Source: Syntrophomonas sp. (lineage in GTDB: Bacteria > Bacillota > Syntrophomonadia > Syntrophomonadales > Syntrophomonadaceae). From it: 64,000 bases of DNA. Location: contig JAENZN010000001.1 in assembly GCA_016841245.1 (NCBI GenBank), forward strand, positions 124,001-188,000. The letters are read 5' to 3'. Below, piece by piece: positions 1 through 9,098 of this stretch. Below the pieces are notes generated by a model. That model worked only from the letters and a program-made list of their open reading frames with translations. It was not told where the DNA came from and made no database searches. The translations under genes were made by a program, and so were the position numbers. Position 1 is the first letter of the stretch; each line of letters starts with the position of its first letter.

Positions 1-3
1 AAT

Positions 4-1344
4 GTGTTAGAACAATACAAGAATAAGCTGATTACCGCTGAAGCAGCTGCCAAGTTAGTTAAGTCAGGCGACTGGGTACAGTACGGGGAATTTGTTCAGC
101 AGCCGATAGAAATTGATGCTGCACTGGCAGCACGTAAAGATGAACTAAAAGACGTAAAAATTCGTCTGGTCACCATGACCTTTATGCCCCAAGTCTGCCA
201 GGTGGATCCCAACAGAGAATCATTTTGTATGAACGATTGGCATTTTTCCGGGGTATCCAGGAAGCTCCAGGAAGCAGATCTATGCAATTACATTTCTCTA
301 ACTTACCATGAAGGACCTCAACATTACAGAAATGGCTATGACCCAGTAGATATTTGCTTCCAACCAGTTACCGCCATGGATAGGAATGGTTTTTTCAATA
401 TCAGTACATCCAACTCCATCTCCGCACCAGTATGGGATGTTGCCAAAACTAAGGTCGTTTATGTAAATACATCGGCCCCATGGTGCTGTGGTGGAAACCG
501 TGAAATTATACATATCTCTGATGTAGATTACGTGGTTGAAAGCCAGACTAATCCTCCCCTGGCACAAGTCCCGGGGGCTCCGGCCAGTGATGTCGATAAA
601 AAAATTGCCGAACTGATAATGTCGGAAATGCACGATGGAGATTGCATTCAGCTTGGTATCGGCGGTATGCCCAACGCTGTGGGAGCTATGATTGCCCAGT
701 CTGACCTTAAAGACCTGGGGGCGCATACCGAAATGCTGGTGGACTCTTTTGTTGATATGTATGATGCCGGTAAACTTACTGGTAAGAGAAAACAGATCGA
801 TAAAGGGAAAATGGCCTATACTTTTGCGATGGGCACCAACAAGCTTTACGAATTCCTGGACCATAACCCTTGCTGCGCCAGCTATCCGGTTGATTACACC
901 AATAACCCGTACGTTATCGGCCAAATTGACAATATGGTCTGCATTAATAATGCTATCGAAGTAGACATTTTCGGCCAGGTAGCATCGGAAGCTTCAGCTG
1001 GTCGCCACATATCTGGAACCGGTGGACAATTTGACTTCATATTCGGTTCGTATAAATCTAAAGGCGGCCGTGGCTATGTGGCATTGACTTCTACCGTGAA
1101 AGGCAAAGATGGCCAGATTCAATCCCGCATCGTACCGGGGCTGCTGCCTGGTACCATCGTTACGGTACCGCGTTCTATGGCCTTTTATATTGTTACTGAA
1201 TATGGAATGTACAATCAGAAAGGTCAGAGCAGCTGGGAACGGGCTGAAGGGCTCATAAATATCGCCCACCCGCAGTTTAGAGATGAACTCATTAAAGAAG
1301 CGGAGAAGTATAAAATTTGGAGAAAGACTAATAAAATACAATAA
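4..1344 (+). CDS. Acetyl-CoA hydrolase/transferase family CoA-transferase (butyryl-CoA:acetate or 4-hydroxybutyrate CoA-transferase-like)
   Basis: This 446-residue protein belongs to the acetyl-CoA hydrolase/transferase family, which moves CoA between acyl-CoA and a free acid such as acetate through a glutamyl-CoA thioester. The length matches the family (about 430-450). Visible landmarks are the GIGGMPNAVG loop near residue 218 and HTEM near 241; Glu243 sits where the catalytic Glu of 4-hydroxybutyrate CoA-transferase is expected. In a syntrophic butyrate degrader it could activate butyrate or release acetate, which is inference. The GTG at position 4 is the first usable start, but the frame is open to the window edge, so the true start may lie upstream. 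A strong terminator follows. Confidence 0.88.
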   Translation: MLEQYKNKLITAEAAAKLVKSGDWVQYGEFVQQPIEIDAALAARKDELKDVKIRLVTMTFMPQVCQVDPNRESFCMNDWHFSGVSRKLQEADLCNYISLTYHEGPQHYRNGYDPVDICFQPVTAMDRNGFFNISTSNSISAPVWDVAKTKVVYVNTSAPWCCGGNREIIHISDVDYVVESQTNPPLAQVPGAPASDVDKKIAELIMSEMHDGDCIQLGIGGMPNAVGAMIAQSDLKDLGAHTEMLVDSFVDMYDAGKLTGKRKQIDKGKMAYTFAMGTNKLYEFLDHNPCCASYPVDYTNNPYVIGQIDNMVCINNAIEVDIFGQVASEASAGRHISGTGGQFDFIFGSYKSKGGRGYVALTSTVKGKDGQIQSRIVPGLLPGTIVTVPRSMAFYIVTEYGMYNQKGQSSWERAEGLINIAHPQFRDELIKEAEKYKIWRKTNKIQ

Positions 1345-1361
1345 TTATCTAAAGATTTTCG

Positions 1362-1402
1362 AAAATCAGTAAGATCGCTGCCAGCGGTCTTACTGATTTT
1401 TA
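1362..1402 (+). terminator. Rho-independent terminator after the CoA-transferase
   Basis: A 16-bp stem (1362-1377 with 1385-1400, one G-U pair) with a 7-nt loop sits 18 nt after the stop codon. The 3' arm ends in TTTT and the T-rich stretch continues for one more base. It would end the CoA-transferase transcript. Confidence 0.85.
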
Positions 1403-1470
1403 TGCCTCTTAAACGGAACGCGGCCTGGGATGGTTTTCTCTTTAATGTTGATTCCACCGTAAAAACCCGT

Positions 1471-1675
1471 TTGGATGCATAAATATGTAGGAGCCGTCGA
1501 CGGAGCATGGTAGAAACACCCTCCGAGGTGAAGCGACGGAAGGGGGCGGCCCCATGGACGGGGCGAAAGCGACGCTCCGCACGGATGCGGAATTGGAGCG
1601 TCCCCCTGGAGACACAAGACGAGCAGTTGGTGTTCCTCATGCGAAGTCTTGGGGACGGAATATTCATGCATCCAA
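1471..1675. ncRNA. Candidate structured RNA, about 205 nt, GC-rich, closed by a 16-bp stem
   Basis: The block 1471-1486 is complementary to 1660-1675 over 16 positions with one wobble, closing a compact domain. Inside are nested helices read directly from the sequence: 1494-1499 with 1534-1539 enclosing 1501-1505 with 1521-1525; 1549-1553 with 1560-1564; 1571-1578 with 1595-1602 (8 bp, perfect); and 1615-1620 with 1646-1651. It is much more GC-rich than its flanks. A GCGAAAGC (GNRA-type) loop at 1563-1570 favours the plus strand, but strand is not settled. I do not recognise the family. It could be a mobile-element-associated RNA of the HEARO/omega-RNA kind or a MITE. Confidence 0.55.
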
Positions 1676-1705
1676 TCCGGCACATTATACCTTTTGCCAG
1701 TGGGA

Positions 1706-3799
1706 TCAATGTTTAATACCATACTTGCTGGCTTTACGAGAAATGGTGGAAGCGTCTACTTCCAGAATGCTGGCAGCTTTGCCGCATGAATTGGCAATAG
1801 CAAAGGTTTTCTGAAGCAATTGCCTTTCAACATTTTCCACTGCATCTTTTAGCGGAATTATTTTATTTACGCTAACCGCCTGGTCTGCACCGCGTCCTCC
1901 CCCATATCCAGCCGTTACGAAAAAGTCTGGGAGGTGCTGGGGAGTTAAAATTTCACAACTGCTGGTTACTACCAATCTCTCCATAAGGTTTTCCAGCTGT
2001 CTAATATTACCCGGCCAGTCATGCTTCATCAATATATCTATTAATGAGGAATCCACACTCTTGCTTAAATTATAGCGACGGTTGAAATTATCTATAAAGT
2101 GTTTTATCAACAGCGGAATTTCTTCCCTTCTCTCTCGCAGAGGAGGCACCATAATCGGGACCACATTTAACCGATAATAAAGATCTTCCCGGAACTCACC
2201 ATTATCAACCATGGCCGCTAAATCTTTGTTGGTAATAGCAATAATGCGAACATTTATCTTTACTGGTTCAGTTCCCCCTACTCGTATTATTTCTCGTTCC
2301 TGCAAAGCCCGCAGCAGTTTGACCTGCAGATAAATCGGTATATCACCCACTTCATCCAGCAATAGAGTTCCCTTATTAGCGACCTCGAACAAGCCTGGTT
2401 TACCTTCTTTTCTGGCCCCGGTAAAAGCACCGGCATCATATCCAAATAATTCGGACTCAATCAGATTTTCCGGTATAGCAGCACAGTTTACTTTCACAAA
2501 CGGTCCATTCTTGCGAGCACTGTTCTTCTTAATAATTTCTGCTATAACCTCTTTACCCACTCCAGATTCACCGGAAAGCAGTACCGTAGAATCTACCTCT
2601 GCTACCTTTACAGCTTGATATATGATCCTTTCCATTTCTTTGTTTTTGAATACCAGTTCCCCTGATTCTTTTATTTTGATCTGCTTGACCTGAAACTCGA
2701 AATGCTGCTTGAGGCCTTCCATCTGTTCCAGTTTTTGTTTAAGCATATTCAGTTCACTTATGTCTCGTACATTAGTGATCACCCGGTATATTTTGCCTTT
2801 TTCATCAAATATGGGAGTAGCACTTACCAGCAGGGTTCTGCCGGTAATAGTTGCCAGGGTGGTTGTTGCCGGAGCTTTAGTTTCCATAGAAATAAGAGTA
2901 GCCGATCGAGATAATATTCCATCATCAACCAGCTGCTGCATGCTCTTATGGAGAAATGCTTCTTCCTCCAGTCCCGTTACGCGTTTAATGGCTTTATTGG
3001 TACGTATGGTGATAGCATTTTCATCAGTTATATAGAGCCCGTCAAATGAAGAATCAATCAGAGCATCCATTTCTGCATTCAGCGCTCTAACATATTCCAG
3101 TTCTCTGGATATAGCTTCAACTTCACTCAGATCATGCAAAACCGCAACCGCACCCGTTATTTCCCCATTGGCTATAATCGGTGCCCGGTTGGTAATAGTG
3201 GGCTTGTTCCCCACCTTCAATTTTATCCCAAATTCCCTGCGGCCGGTTTTTATTACACTTAAAAGATTGCTCTCGGGTATAATGTTACTCAAGAACCTGC
3301 CTAATACCTCGCTGGCTTTTTGATTGCTCATCTTTTCCATGGCCCGGTTCCAGATATTGATATAACCCTCTTTATCTATAGCCACGATCGGATTATAGGC
3401 AGAATTAATAACCGTTTCCATCTGTCCGGAAATTTCAGCAACTATTTCGCTCAAAGCGATCATTATATCTGATTTGGTGATGATACCGACCAATTGGCCG
3501 CTTTCGTCTACTACTGGATAGCGGCCGGTTCCGGAAATATCAACATTGAGTATTTCCTCCTCTGGACTTATGCTCCTAACTCTCCTGGTCATATAGTCTT
3601 TTACCGGCTGGTTCAGGTCATCTCTTGCGTGCATAGCTCTAATAAGATGGGTTTTCGTAAAAAGCCCAATCATTATCTTACCGTCTACCACTGGTGCACC
3701 ATCAATTTTATTTTTCAGGAAAAGTTCTGCAGCGTTATAAAGAGTAGTGTTTAGATCAAGGACTATTACATCCTTGTTCATAAAATTACCGACTATCAT
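1706..3799 (-). CDS. Sigma-54-dependent transcriptional activator with N-terminal CBS pair and two PAS domains
   Basis: This 697-residue regulator has tandem CBS domains at about 1-115, PAS domains at about 125-230 and 245-355, and a sigma-54 AAA+ ATPase at about 385-620. The ATPase carries Walker A GESGVGKE and the sigma-54 contact loop GAFTGA. A Fis-type helix-turn-helix at the C-terminus ends KASKYGIKH. It would remodel sigma-54 RNA polymerase at -24/-12 promoters in response to a small-molecule or adenylate signal sensed by CBS/PAS; the ligand is unknown. Proteins of this layout often sit beside acyl-CoA or amino-acid catabolic genes, so the neighbouring CoA-transferase operon is a plausible target. 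No convincing -24/-12 site was found inside the window. ATG start at 3799. Confidence 0.92.
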   Translation of the reverse strand: MIVGNFMNKDVIVLDLNTTLYNAAELFLKNKIDGAPVVDGKIMIGLFTKTHLIRAMHARDDLNQPVKDYMTRRVRSISPEEEILNVDISGTGRYPVVDESGQLVGIITKSDIMIALSEIVAEISGQMETVINSAYNPIVAIDKEGYINIWNRAMEKMSNQKASEVLGRFLSNIIPESNLLSVIKTGRREFGIKLKVGNKPTITNRAPIIANGEITGAVAVLHDLSEVEAISRELEYVRALNAEMDALIDSSFDGLYITDENAITIRTNKAIKRVTGLEEEAFLHKSMQQLVDDGILSRSATLISMETKAPATTTLATITGRTLLVSATPIFDEKGKIYRVITNVRDISELNMLKQKLEQMEGLKQHFEFQVKQIKIKESGELVFKNKEMERIIYQAVKVAEVDSTVLLSGESGVGKEVIAEIIKKNSARKNGPFVKVNCAAIPENLIESELFGYDAGAFTGARKEGKPGLFEVANKGTLLLDEVGDIPIYLQVKLLRALQEREIIRVGGTEPVKINVRIIAITNKDLAAMVDNGEFREDLYYRLNVVPIMVPPLRERREEIPLLIKHFIDNFNRRYNLSKSVDSSLIDILMKHDWPGNIRQLENLMERLVVTSSCEILTPQHLPDFFVTAGYGGGRGADQAVSVNKIIPLKDAVENVERQLLQKTFAIANSCGKAASILEVDASTISRKASKYGIKH

Positions 3800-4096
3800 T
3801 CCCTAACCCCCCATTGGAAATAGTACCTGCAAGCGCAGGCCGCCGGTGTATAGGTGGCCCCCTTATTATAAAGTATGTCAAATAATCTCCCTCATGGCAA
3901 TTACTTTCGAGGTCACCGATATGTTCTCTTTCGCTGTGGCCCTGATACTCACTCACCGTCCCCAAAGACGGCTTGGCATTAGCCTCCAGAGGATCATTTT
4001 CGTTCCCCTCTGCTAACCAGGCTGCAGGGATTCTGATTGTTTCCCGGGCGGTCGCTGAAAACTTTGGTGCTTCGTGCTTCCAGCGAGAAAACCGAT
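3800..4096. other. Intergenic region upstream of the sigma-54 activator
   Basis: This stretch carries no gene. Two short hairpins are visible: CCTGC/GCAGG around 3827-3840 and CCGTC/GACGG around 3957-3972, the latter with the GTCCCC word shared with other repeats in the window. It must hold the promoter of the activator on the minus strand, but I could not place -35/-10 boxes with confidence. Confidence 0.4.
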
Positions 4097-6064
4097 CTAC
4101 TTCACTATTCTAGAATACTGTTCCCTGGTTATGAAGTAAAACACGCCGTACACCAAAGCATATAAGCCATACATCACACTCGAACAAGCCAGTACAGTAA
4201 GATAAGAGTTGCCAACAGGTATCATGTTGGAAAACACTATTGTATCCGCTGCCTTCATAGCAAATATAGAATGAATTATACCTACTGCCAGCGGTATAAA
4301 AAAGACCGGTAGTAACCTACTGCTTATTACTCTTCTCTCTAATAAATCATCCATACCGATTTTTCTGAGCATTCTATACTGATGTCGTTCCTCTTCAGCT
4401 GCCATAACCTGCTTGAAATATAAGAGACTGGCAGTCATCAATATGAACACCGCACTCATAAAAAATCCAATAAAACATATAAGCCCAAATACCTGCAGGC
4501 TTTCATCGAAATTACTATATGCTGTTCTGAAATTCCCGGTTTTACCGCTGAGAATTAAGCTTAAATCATGGTTCAGTTCTGCTGAGCGTAAAGGATTTTC
4601 ATATGTAAACACTGTTACTGCATCATAAGGTGTCCCACCATTGTCACCATCCATAATATCTCCGCGTTTTATCAGGGCATTAAAATCGTTATCATTAATA
4701 ACAATAGTATGAATCGCACCAAAACTCACAAAATTGGCCCGTAATATAGAAGTCACTGTTATTTTTCGATCAGAAAAAGCGAGTTCCTGCCCGTTTATTT
4801 CTTGGGCAATATCATCAGTCATAAAAGGATAAATATACAGTGCTTGTCCTGATTTGATATCAACAGGCTTATTATTGGTTCTGGATATCGTAACCAGTTT
4901 ATTATAAACAGATTGAGAGTAAACTCGGAAGTAGTCGGTTTGGCTGGATATCCGATATGCCCCTGTTACGATAGAGTCATCCATCTGGGGTTTACAGGTA
5001 TACCGCTGGGTTGTAAACTCCTGAATGATACGAGTGTTATGGGTATCAAAAGCCTTTTCGATATCACCTAAGAGCTCCTCCTGCCCACCATAGAAGTACA
5101 TATCGTATCCTATAACTTCATAGGTATTTTTTTCAGTATTGCTGTATAAGGTGTATCCGGTAGCAATACCTGTTGTTGCGACTGCAGAGAGCACGGCAAT
5201 AGTTGCCATTACAGCTCCGATAGTTCTCATCCTATGCGAAAAAGCAGATATAGATATGAGATTTGCTGCTCTGTAATACCGTCCTTTTCTCTTTTTGATA
5301 ATGTTTAATATTACGGCCAGACCTTCCCAGAAGAACAGGTATGTGCCCAGTATGACCAGTACCAGAACCGGAATAGAGGCTGGAACAACAACTGCCGGCT
5401 CAGGACTTGAGGCTAAATAATAACCTGTACCGACTAATACCAGGGATATCAGTAAAACAATCAGAGAACCCTTCGACCTTCCTTCCGCTACCTTCTCCGC
5501 CTTGAACAGATCTACCAGTTCGAATTTGCTGATAACTCTTAGTCCTGATAAACCCATAATACCAAACACAGCTATAAATAATATGGCGGTGATATAGATG
5601 GATCTGGGAGCTATTGTGAAGGCCAGTTCACCGGTAAAAGCCGCCAGGGAGATATCCAGCAGGATCATAGCGATGAGTTTGGAAAAAAAGACCCCTATAC
5701 AGATTCCAATGACAAGTGCTGCCAAACCTACAATCATGGTTTCTGTAAACAGCAGTTGGCCGATTTTAGCGTTAGTCATCCCCAATAATGAGTAGGTTGA
5801 AATCTCCTTTTTTCTTGCCTTAATAAAGCTGCTATTTGAACTTAGTAAAAAAAACATGACAAACACCATGATAACAATACCGAATCCGGTTAATAGTGAT
5901 TGATAGCGGTCATCATATGTAAAGGCCATTTTAACATATTCATTATGCATAAGTGCCAGAAATGAATAGGTGGTAAATACACTAAAGCTGAGTGAAAAGA
6001 AGTACATCTTATACTTATCAAAATTCCTCTTTATATTACGCCAGGCTAATATGAATAGATTCAT
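4097..6064 (-). CDS. BceB-type ABC transporter permease (peptide antibiotic detoxification)
   Basis: This 655-residue membrane protein has FtsX-like permease segments at both ends and a large extracytoplasmic domain at about residues 300-520, the architecture and length of BceB/VraG permeases. With the ATPase encoded immediately upstream it should remove cell-wall-active peptide antibiotics from their lipid II-cycle targets and also act as the sensor for the paired kinase. Its ATG overlaps the stop of the ATPase gene by 4 nt (ATGA), indicating translational coupling. The substrate cannot be read from sequence; bacitracin-like or lantibiotic peptides are the family norm. Confidence 0.9.
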   Translation of the reverse strand: MNLFILAWRNIKRNFDKYKMYFFSLSFSVFTTYSFLALMHNEYVKMAFTYDDRYQSLLTGFGIVIMVFVMFFLLSSNSSFIKARKKEISTYSLLGMTNAKIGQLLFTETMIVGLAALVIGICIGVFFSKLIAMILLDISLAAFTGELAFTIAPRSIYITAILFIAVFGIMGLSGLRVISKFELVDLFKAEKVAEGRSKGSLIVLLISLVLVGTGYYLASSPEPAVVVPASIPVLVLVILGTYLFFWEGLAVILNIIKKRKGRYYRAANLISISAFSHRMRTIGAVMATIAVLSAVATTGIATGYTLYSNTEKNTYEVIGYDMYFYGGQEELLGDIEKAFDTHNTRIIQEFTTQRYTCKPQMDDSIVTGAYRISSQTDYFRVYSQSVYNKLVTISRTNNKPVDIKSGQALYIYPFMTDDIAQEINGQELAFSDRKITVTSILRANFVSFGAIHTIVINDNDFNALIKRGDIMDGDNGGTPYDAVTVFTYENPLRSAELNHDLSLILSGKTGNFRTAYSNFDESLQVFGLICFIGFFMSAVFILMTASLLYFKQVMAAEEERHQYRMLRKIGMDDLLERRVISSRLLPVFFIPLAVGIIHSIFAMKAADTIVFSNMIPVGNSYLTVLACSSVMYGLYALVYGVFYFITREQYSRIVK

Positions 6065-6819
6065 TTTTCTTCACCCCCAAGAACGCTCATAACGTCTATA
6101 ATGGAGTTGAAAAATTCTTTCTTGCTTTCCCCGGCATGGAGCTGGTTGTAGATTTCGCCATCTCGTATGAATAAAATCCTCTTGCAATAACTGGCAGCAA
6201 ATGCATCGTGGGTTACCATGATGATAGTAGCTTTATGTTCTGTGTTAATGAAAGTTAAAAGCTCAAGTAAATCTTTCCCGGACTTTGAGTCCAGATTTCC
6301 TGTTGGTTCATCGGCAAGTATTATTTTGGGATTGCTTATCAGTGCCCGGCATGCAGCAGCACGCTGCTGTTCACCGCCCGATACTTCATAGGAATACTTG
6401 TCGAGCACACTGATAATACCTAAGTCATTAGCTATAGTATTGACCTTTTCTTCCATAACCTCGGCCTGGTAACCGGATAAGGCAAGAGGGAGTATTATAT
6501 TCTCTCTTATCGTCATAGTCTCCAGCAGGTTATAGTCTTGGAATATAAAGCCAATATTCTCCATTCGATGCCTGGCCAGCTGTTTTTGATTGAGGCTGCT
6601 AATATCTTTGCCAGCTATGAACAATCTGCCGGTTGTGGCTTTGTCAATACTGCCTAATATGTTTAGCAATGATGTTTTCCCAGAACCGGAAGCACCCATA
6701 ACTCCGATAAATTCGCCTTCATTCACCGTAAAGCTTATACTTTTTAATGCCATATATTGCTTGCTGCTTTTCTGAGATCCGTAGATTTTCGATATGTTTT
6801 GTGTTTTCAATATCTCCAT
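6061..6819 (-). CDS. BceA-type ABC transporter ATP-binding protein
   Basis: This ATPase subunit shows Walker A GASGSGKT, signature VSGGEQQR, Walker B ILADEPTGNLDS and the switch His in VTHDAFA. The family partners a BceB permease. I chose the ATG at 6819 (protein starting MEILKTQN) because AAAGGA lies 9 nt upstream; an in-frame ATG at 6840 would add seven residues but places that Shine-Dalgarno inside the gene. The 3' end overlaps the permease by 4 nt. A BceR-type palindrome about 105 nt upstream suggests the ATPase-permease pair has its own inducible promoter, separate from the regulator genes. Confidence 0.93.
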   Translation of the reverse strand: MEILKTQNISKIYGSQKSSKQYMALKSISFTVNEGEFIGVMGASGSGKTSLLNILGSIDKATTGRLFIAGKDISSLNQKQLARHRMENIGFIFQDYNLLETMTIRENIILPLALSGYQAEVMEEKVNTIANDLGIISVLDKYSYEVSGGEQQRAAACRALISNPKIILADEPTGNLDSKSGKDLLELLTFINTEHKATIIMVTHDAFAASYCKRILFIRDGEIYNQLHAGESKKEFFNSIIDVMSVLGGEEK

Positions 6820-6924
6820 TTGTTTTAATCCTTTCCTCATATTATTTGATGATTGATATGATTAATCATATCTCGAATAAACTAATGGAAAAATCGAATC
6901 ACCTTACAATAGCGGCTTTAAATC

Positions 6925-6938
6925 TTACATTTTTGTAA
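6925..6938 (-). promoter_or_regulatory. BceR-type response-regulator binding site
   Basis: TTACA-N4-TGTAA matches the inverted repeat described for BceR-like regulators (TNACA-N4-TGTAA). It lies exactly over the stop codon of the histidine kinase gene and upstream of the bceAB-type pair, so the transporter promoter appears to begin inside the 3' end of the kinase gene. Confidence 0.6.
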
Positions 6939-7956
6939 CATTGTACACAGTTTTATTATCATTAAAAAAACTCATATCAAACTGCGCAAACTGACCAGGT
7001 TCAGACTCAGCCAGCAATTCATGTCCGAGTTTATCACTGAGTTTCTTAGCAAGATACATACCATATCCGGTTGCCTTCATGCCATTTCTGTCAATTGATG
7101 AGGTATATCCTTCAGCAAATATCTGTCCTATATCCCTTTGCAGTATCCCAGCTCCAGTATTTCTTATTGATATGGTAGTTTTCTTATCATCCTTACTCGT
7201 ACAAATTGCGATATCTCCCTTATCTGGAGTATACTTGACCGCATTAGAAAGTATCTGAGAGATGATATAAGCGCTCCATTTTTCATCGGTTAGAACCAGA
7301 TAATCTTCACCTTCTATTGATATGTTAATCTTTTTGTAACTGAAGAAATTCGAATATTCTTTGAGTACATCCGCAATTAATTTCTTGGTTCTTACTCTTG
7401 ATATCCTGTAATCATGATAAAAAGTGTTAGATTTAATATTATATAAAATGGTTTGAGTACCCTGCTGTATTTTTGAGATCTCGGTATCCATCTTTTGATA
7501 AAATTCCTGCGGCAAATCACTGTCATAGCTTTCCAGTATTAATCGCAAGGCAGAAATAGGTACCTTTATATCATGAGTCCATTTCGTTACAAACTCTAAA
7601 TCCTCTGATGATTTTGTCTGCACCTCTGCTTTATGTTTTTCATAGGCCAGGGATATAGCATGGACACACTTTGCATATTCATTATCTATTGGGTAAGAAA
7701 ATTCATCTATGATATCTGAGGGAGCATTAAGCTCGCAGAATTTCTTAAACTTATTGGTGCGTAAGTTCATAATACTATAATCAATTACAAGGAAAGCGAT
7801 AAAAAGCAGACCCAGTCCAGTGGTTATATAGGTGGCATTTGAGGTGGTAATGCTGAGATCAGTATCCAATTTATATACAGCAAATGCAAAGCCAAAACTT
7901 ACTGCACAAAAAATTAATGTAAGCCATTTTTCCTTGAGATAATCTACTAAAGTCAT
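6925..7956 (-). CDS. BceS-type intramembrane-sensing histidine kinase
   Basis: This 343-residue kinase has two closely spaced N-terminal membrane helices (about 12-32 and 38-62) with almost no extracellular loop, the hallmark of intramembrane-sensing kinases that read the state of their ABC transporter. The phosphoacceptor region is WTHDIKVPI near residue 128, followed by the ATPase domain with N-box QILSNAVKYTPD and a G-box around GYGMYLAKKL. The start overlaps the end of the response regulator by 4 nt, so the pair is co-translated. Confidence 0.93.
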   Translation of the reverse strand: MTLVDYLKEKWLTLIFCAVSFGFAFAVYKLDTDLSITTSNATYITTGLGLLFIAFLVIDYSIMNLRTNKFKKFCELNAPSDIIDEFSYPIDNEYAKCVHAISLAYEKHKAEVQTKSSEDLEFVTKWTHDIKVPISALRLILESYDSDLPQEFYQKMDTEISKIQQGTQTILYNIKSNTFYHDYRISRVRTKKLIADVLKEYSNFFSYKKINISIEGEDYLVLTDEKWSAYIISQILSNAVKYTPDKGDIAICTSKDDKKTTISIRNTGAGILQRDIGQIFAEGYTSSIDRNGMKATGYGMYLAKKLSDKLGHELLAESEPGQFAQFDMSFFNDNKTVYNVTKM

Positions 7957-8627
7957 ATTAATTTATACCCTTCGCCCTTTACCGTTTCAACATAATCACT
8001 AAGTCCGATGCTGTTTAATTTCCTGCGTAAGCGATTGACATTTACAGTCAGTGTATTATCATCCACAAAGCTTTCATCGTCCCATAAAGCTTTTATCAAA
8101 CGGGTTCGAGTAACCGTTTTACCTCCATTTCTCATGAGCATAGTTAAAATCTTACATTCATTTTGAGTCAGACTGACCTCATTATTCTGATAAAAAATGC
8201 GTGAAATCTCGATGTTAAGTATCACATTTTTATGTGCTATTATGTTCAAAGTTTGATCACTGTACGAATACGCTCTGCGCAATGCTGCCTGTACTTTGGC
8301 AATAAGCAGATCCAGGGAAAAGGGTTTGTCAATATAATCGTCACCGCCCTGACTTATTGCTCGTATCTTATCTCCATCAGTATCCCGGGACGATATAAAT
8401 ACGATTGGTATTTTTCCTATCTCCCGAATTTTTGCACACCAATAAAAACCATCATACGATGGCAGGTTAATGTCCATTAATACAAGATGCGGTTGAAACG
8501 AAATATATTTTGCTAACACATTATTAAAATCTCTAATTGCAAGAGTTTCATAACCCCATTTATTTAGTTTGTCCTGCATTATAGAAGATATTGTCTGGTC
8601 ATCCTCGACAATTAGGACTTTATACAT
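7953..8627 (-). CDS. BceR-type OmpR-family response regulator
   Basis: This 224-residue protein has a receiver domain (acidic pair VEDD at 8-11, phosphoacceptor Asp in LVLMDINLP near 53, Lys in DKPFS near 103) and a C-terminal OmpR/PhoB winged helix with RTRLIKALW and GEGYKLI. It is the first gene of a regulator-kinase-ATPase-permease cluster on the minus strand. On phosphorylation it should bind the TTACA-N4-TGTAA site ahead of the transporter genes. Confidence 0.94.
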   Translation of the reverse strand: MYKVLIVEDDQTISSIMQDKLNKWGYETLAIRDFNNVLAKYISFQPHLVLMDINLPSYDGFYWCAKIREIGKIPIVFISSRDTDGDKIRAISQGGDDYIDKPFSLDLLIAKVQAALRRAYSYSDQTLNIIAHKNVILNIEISRIFYQNNEVSLTQNECKILTMLMRNGGKTVTRTRLIKALWDDESFVDDNTLTVNVNRLRRKLNSIGLSDYVETVKGEGYKLI

Positions 8628-8754
8628 TAATGATCACTCCCTGAAAATCATTATATCAGTTTTTCTCAGGCAAATAAGGAGACTAAAATTATGCTTATAT
8701 TGTTTACTTATCGGGAAAACAATATAGATAAGAAAAGGCAGGTTGAAATGGCCG

Positions 8755-9042
8755 TCACACCATGAAAACAATAAGCATTCCCATAAATATGGTAAACAGC
8801 AAAGGTATACTCAGGTAGGCTGCCGCCTCCTTTATTCCCGCTCGGTGGAGAGAGAAACTAATATAAAACATTATGGGCATCAGTATAATTGGCCCCAGCA
8901 GCATCAGATACAGCTCGTAAGGGGAACCATAACGATCTATTTCCCCCTGCAGATTATAGTGCAGGGGTATCTGCTCATTACTGCCAGCGATACATTTTTG
9001 CTTCCCGGCGAGGGTGATGCCTATTACGCAGTCACCTTCCAA
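8755..9042 (-). CDS. Small DUF1648-like membrane protein, possibly 5'-decayed
   Basis: This 95-residue ORF contains IPLHYNLQGEIDRYGS near residues 25-40, the core pattern of DUF1648 (IP.H.N..G..D..G), followed by two hydrophobic segments at about 44-64 and 74-94. DUF1648 proteins normally have a membrane helix before that motif; here the first 22 residues are not hydrophobic and the only start is TTG (9042). A short open stretch in another frame begins with MMTNGS just upstream, so a frameshift may have destroyed the original N-terminus. Role unknown; relatives include SdpI-like immunity proteins. Treat as a doubtful or decaying gene. Confidence 0.45.
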   Translation of the reverse strand: MEGDCVIGITLAGKQKCIAGSNEQIPLHYNLQGEIDRYGSPYELYLMLLGPIILMPIMFYISFSLHRAGIKEAAAYLSIPLLFTIFMGMLIVFMV

Positions 9043-9098
9043 GACCCCTTATACTCCCGTTGGTCATCATCAATAAAACACCCGGTCTAATTAAGCAG

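Noticed and set aside
298-924. 208-codon minus-strand ORF inside the CoA-transferase gene
   Set aside because: Antisense shadow of a strongly conserved coding frame; no ribosome site and no recognisable motif.
1390-1722. Minus-strand ORF across the structured RNA block
   Set aside because: Composition is driven by GC-rich stems, no ribosome site, and the frame ignores the obvious helices.
3800-4096. Sigma-54 (-24/-12) promoter near the activator
   Set aside because: Words such as TTGGCA occur, but none has GC at the correct 10-bp spacing.
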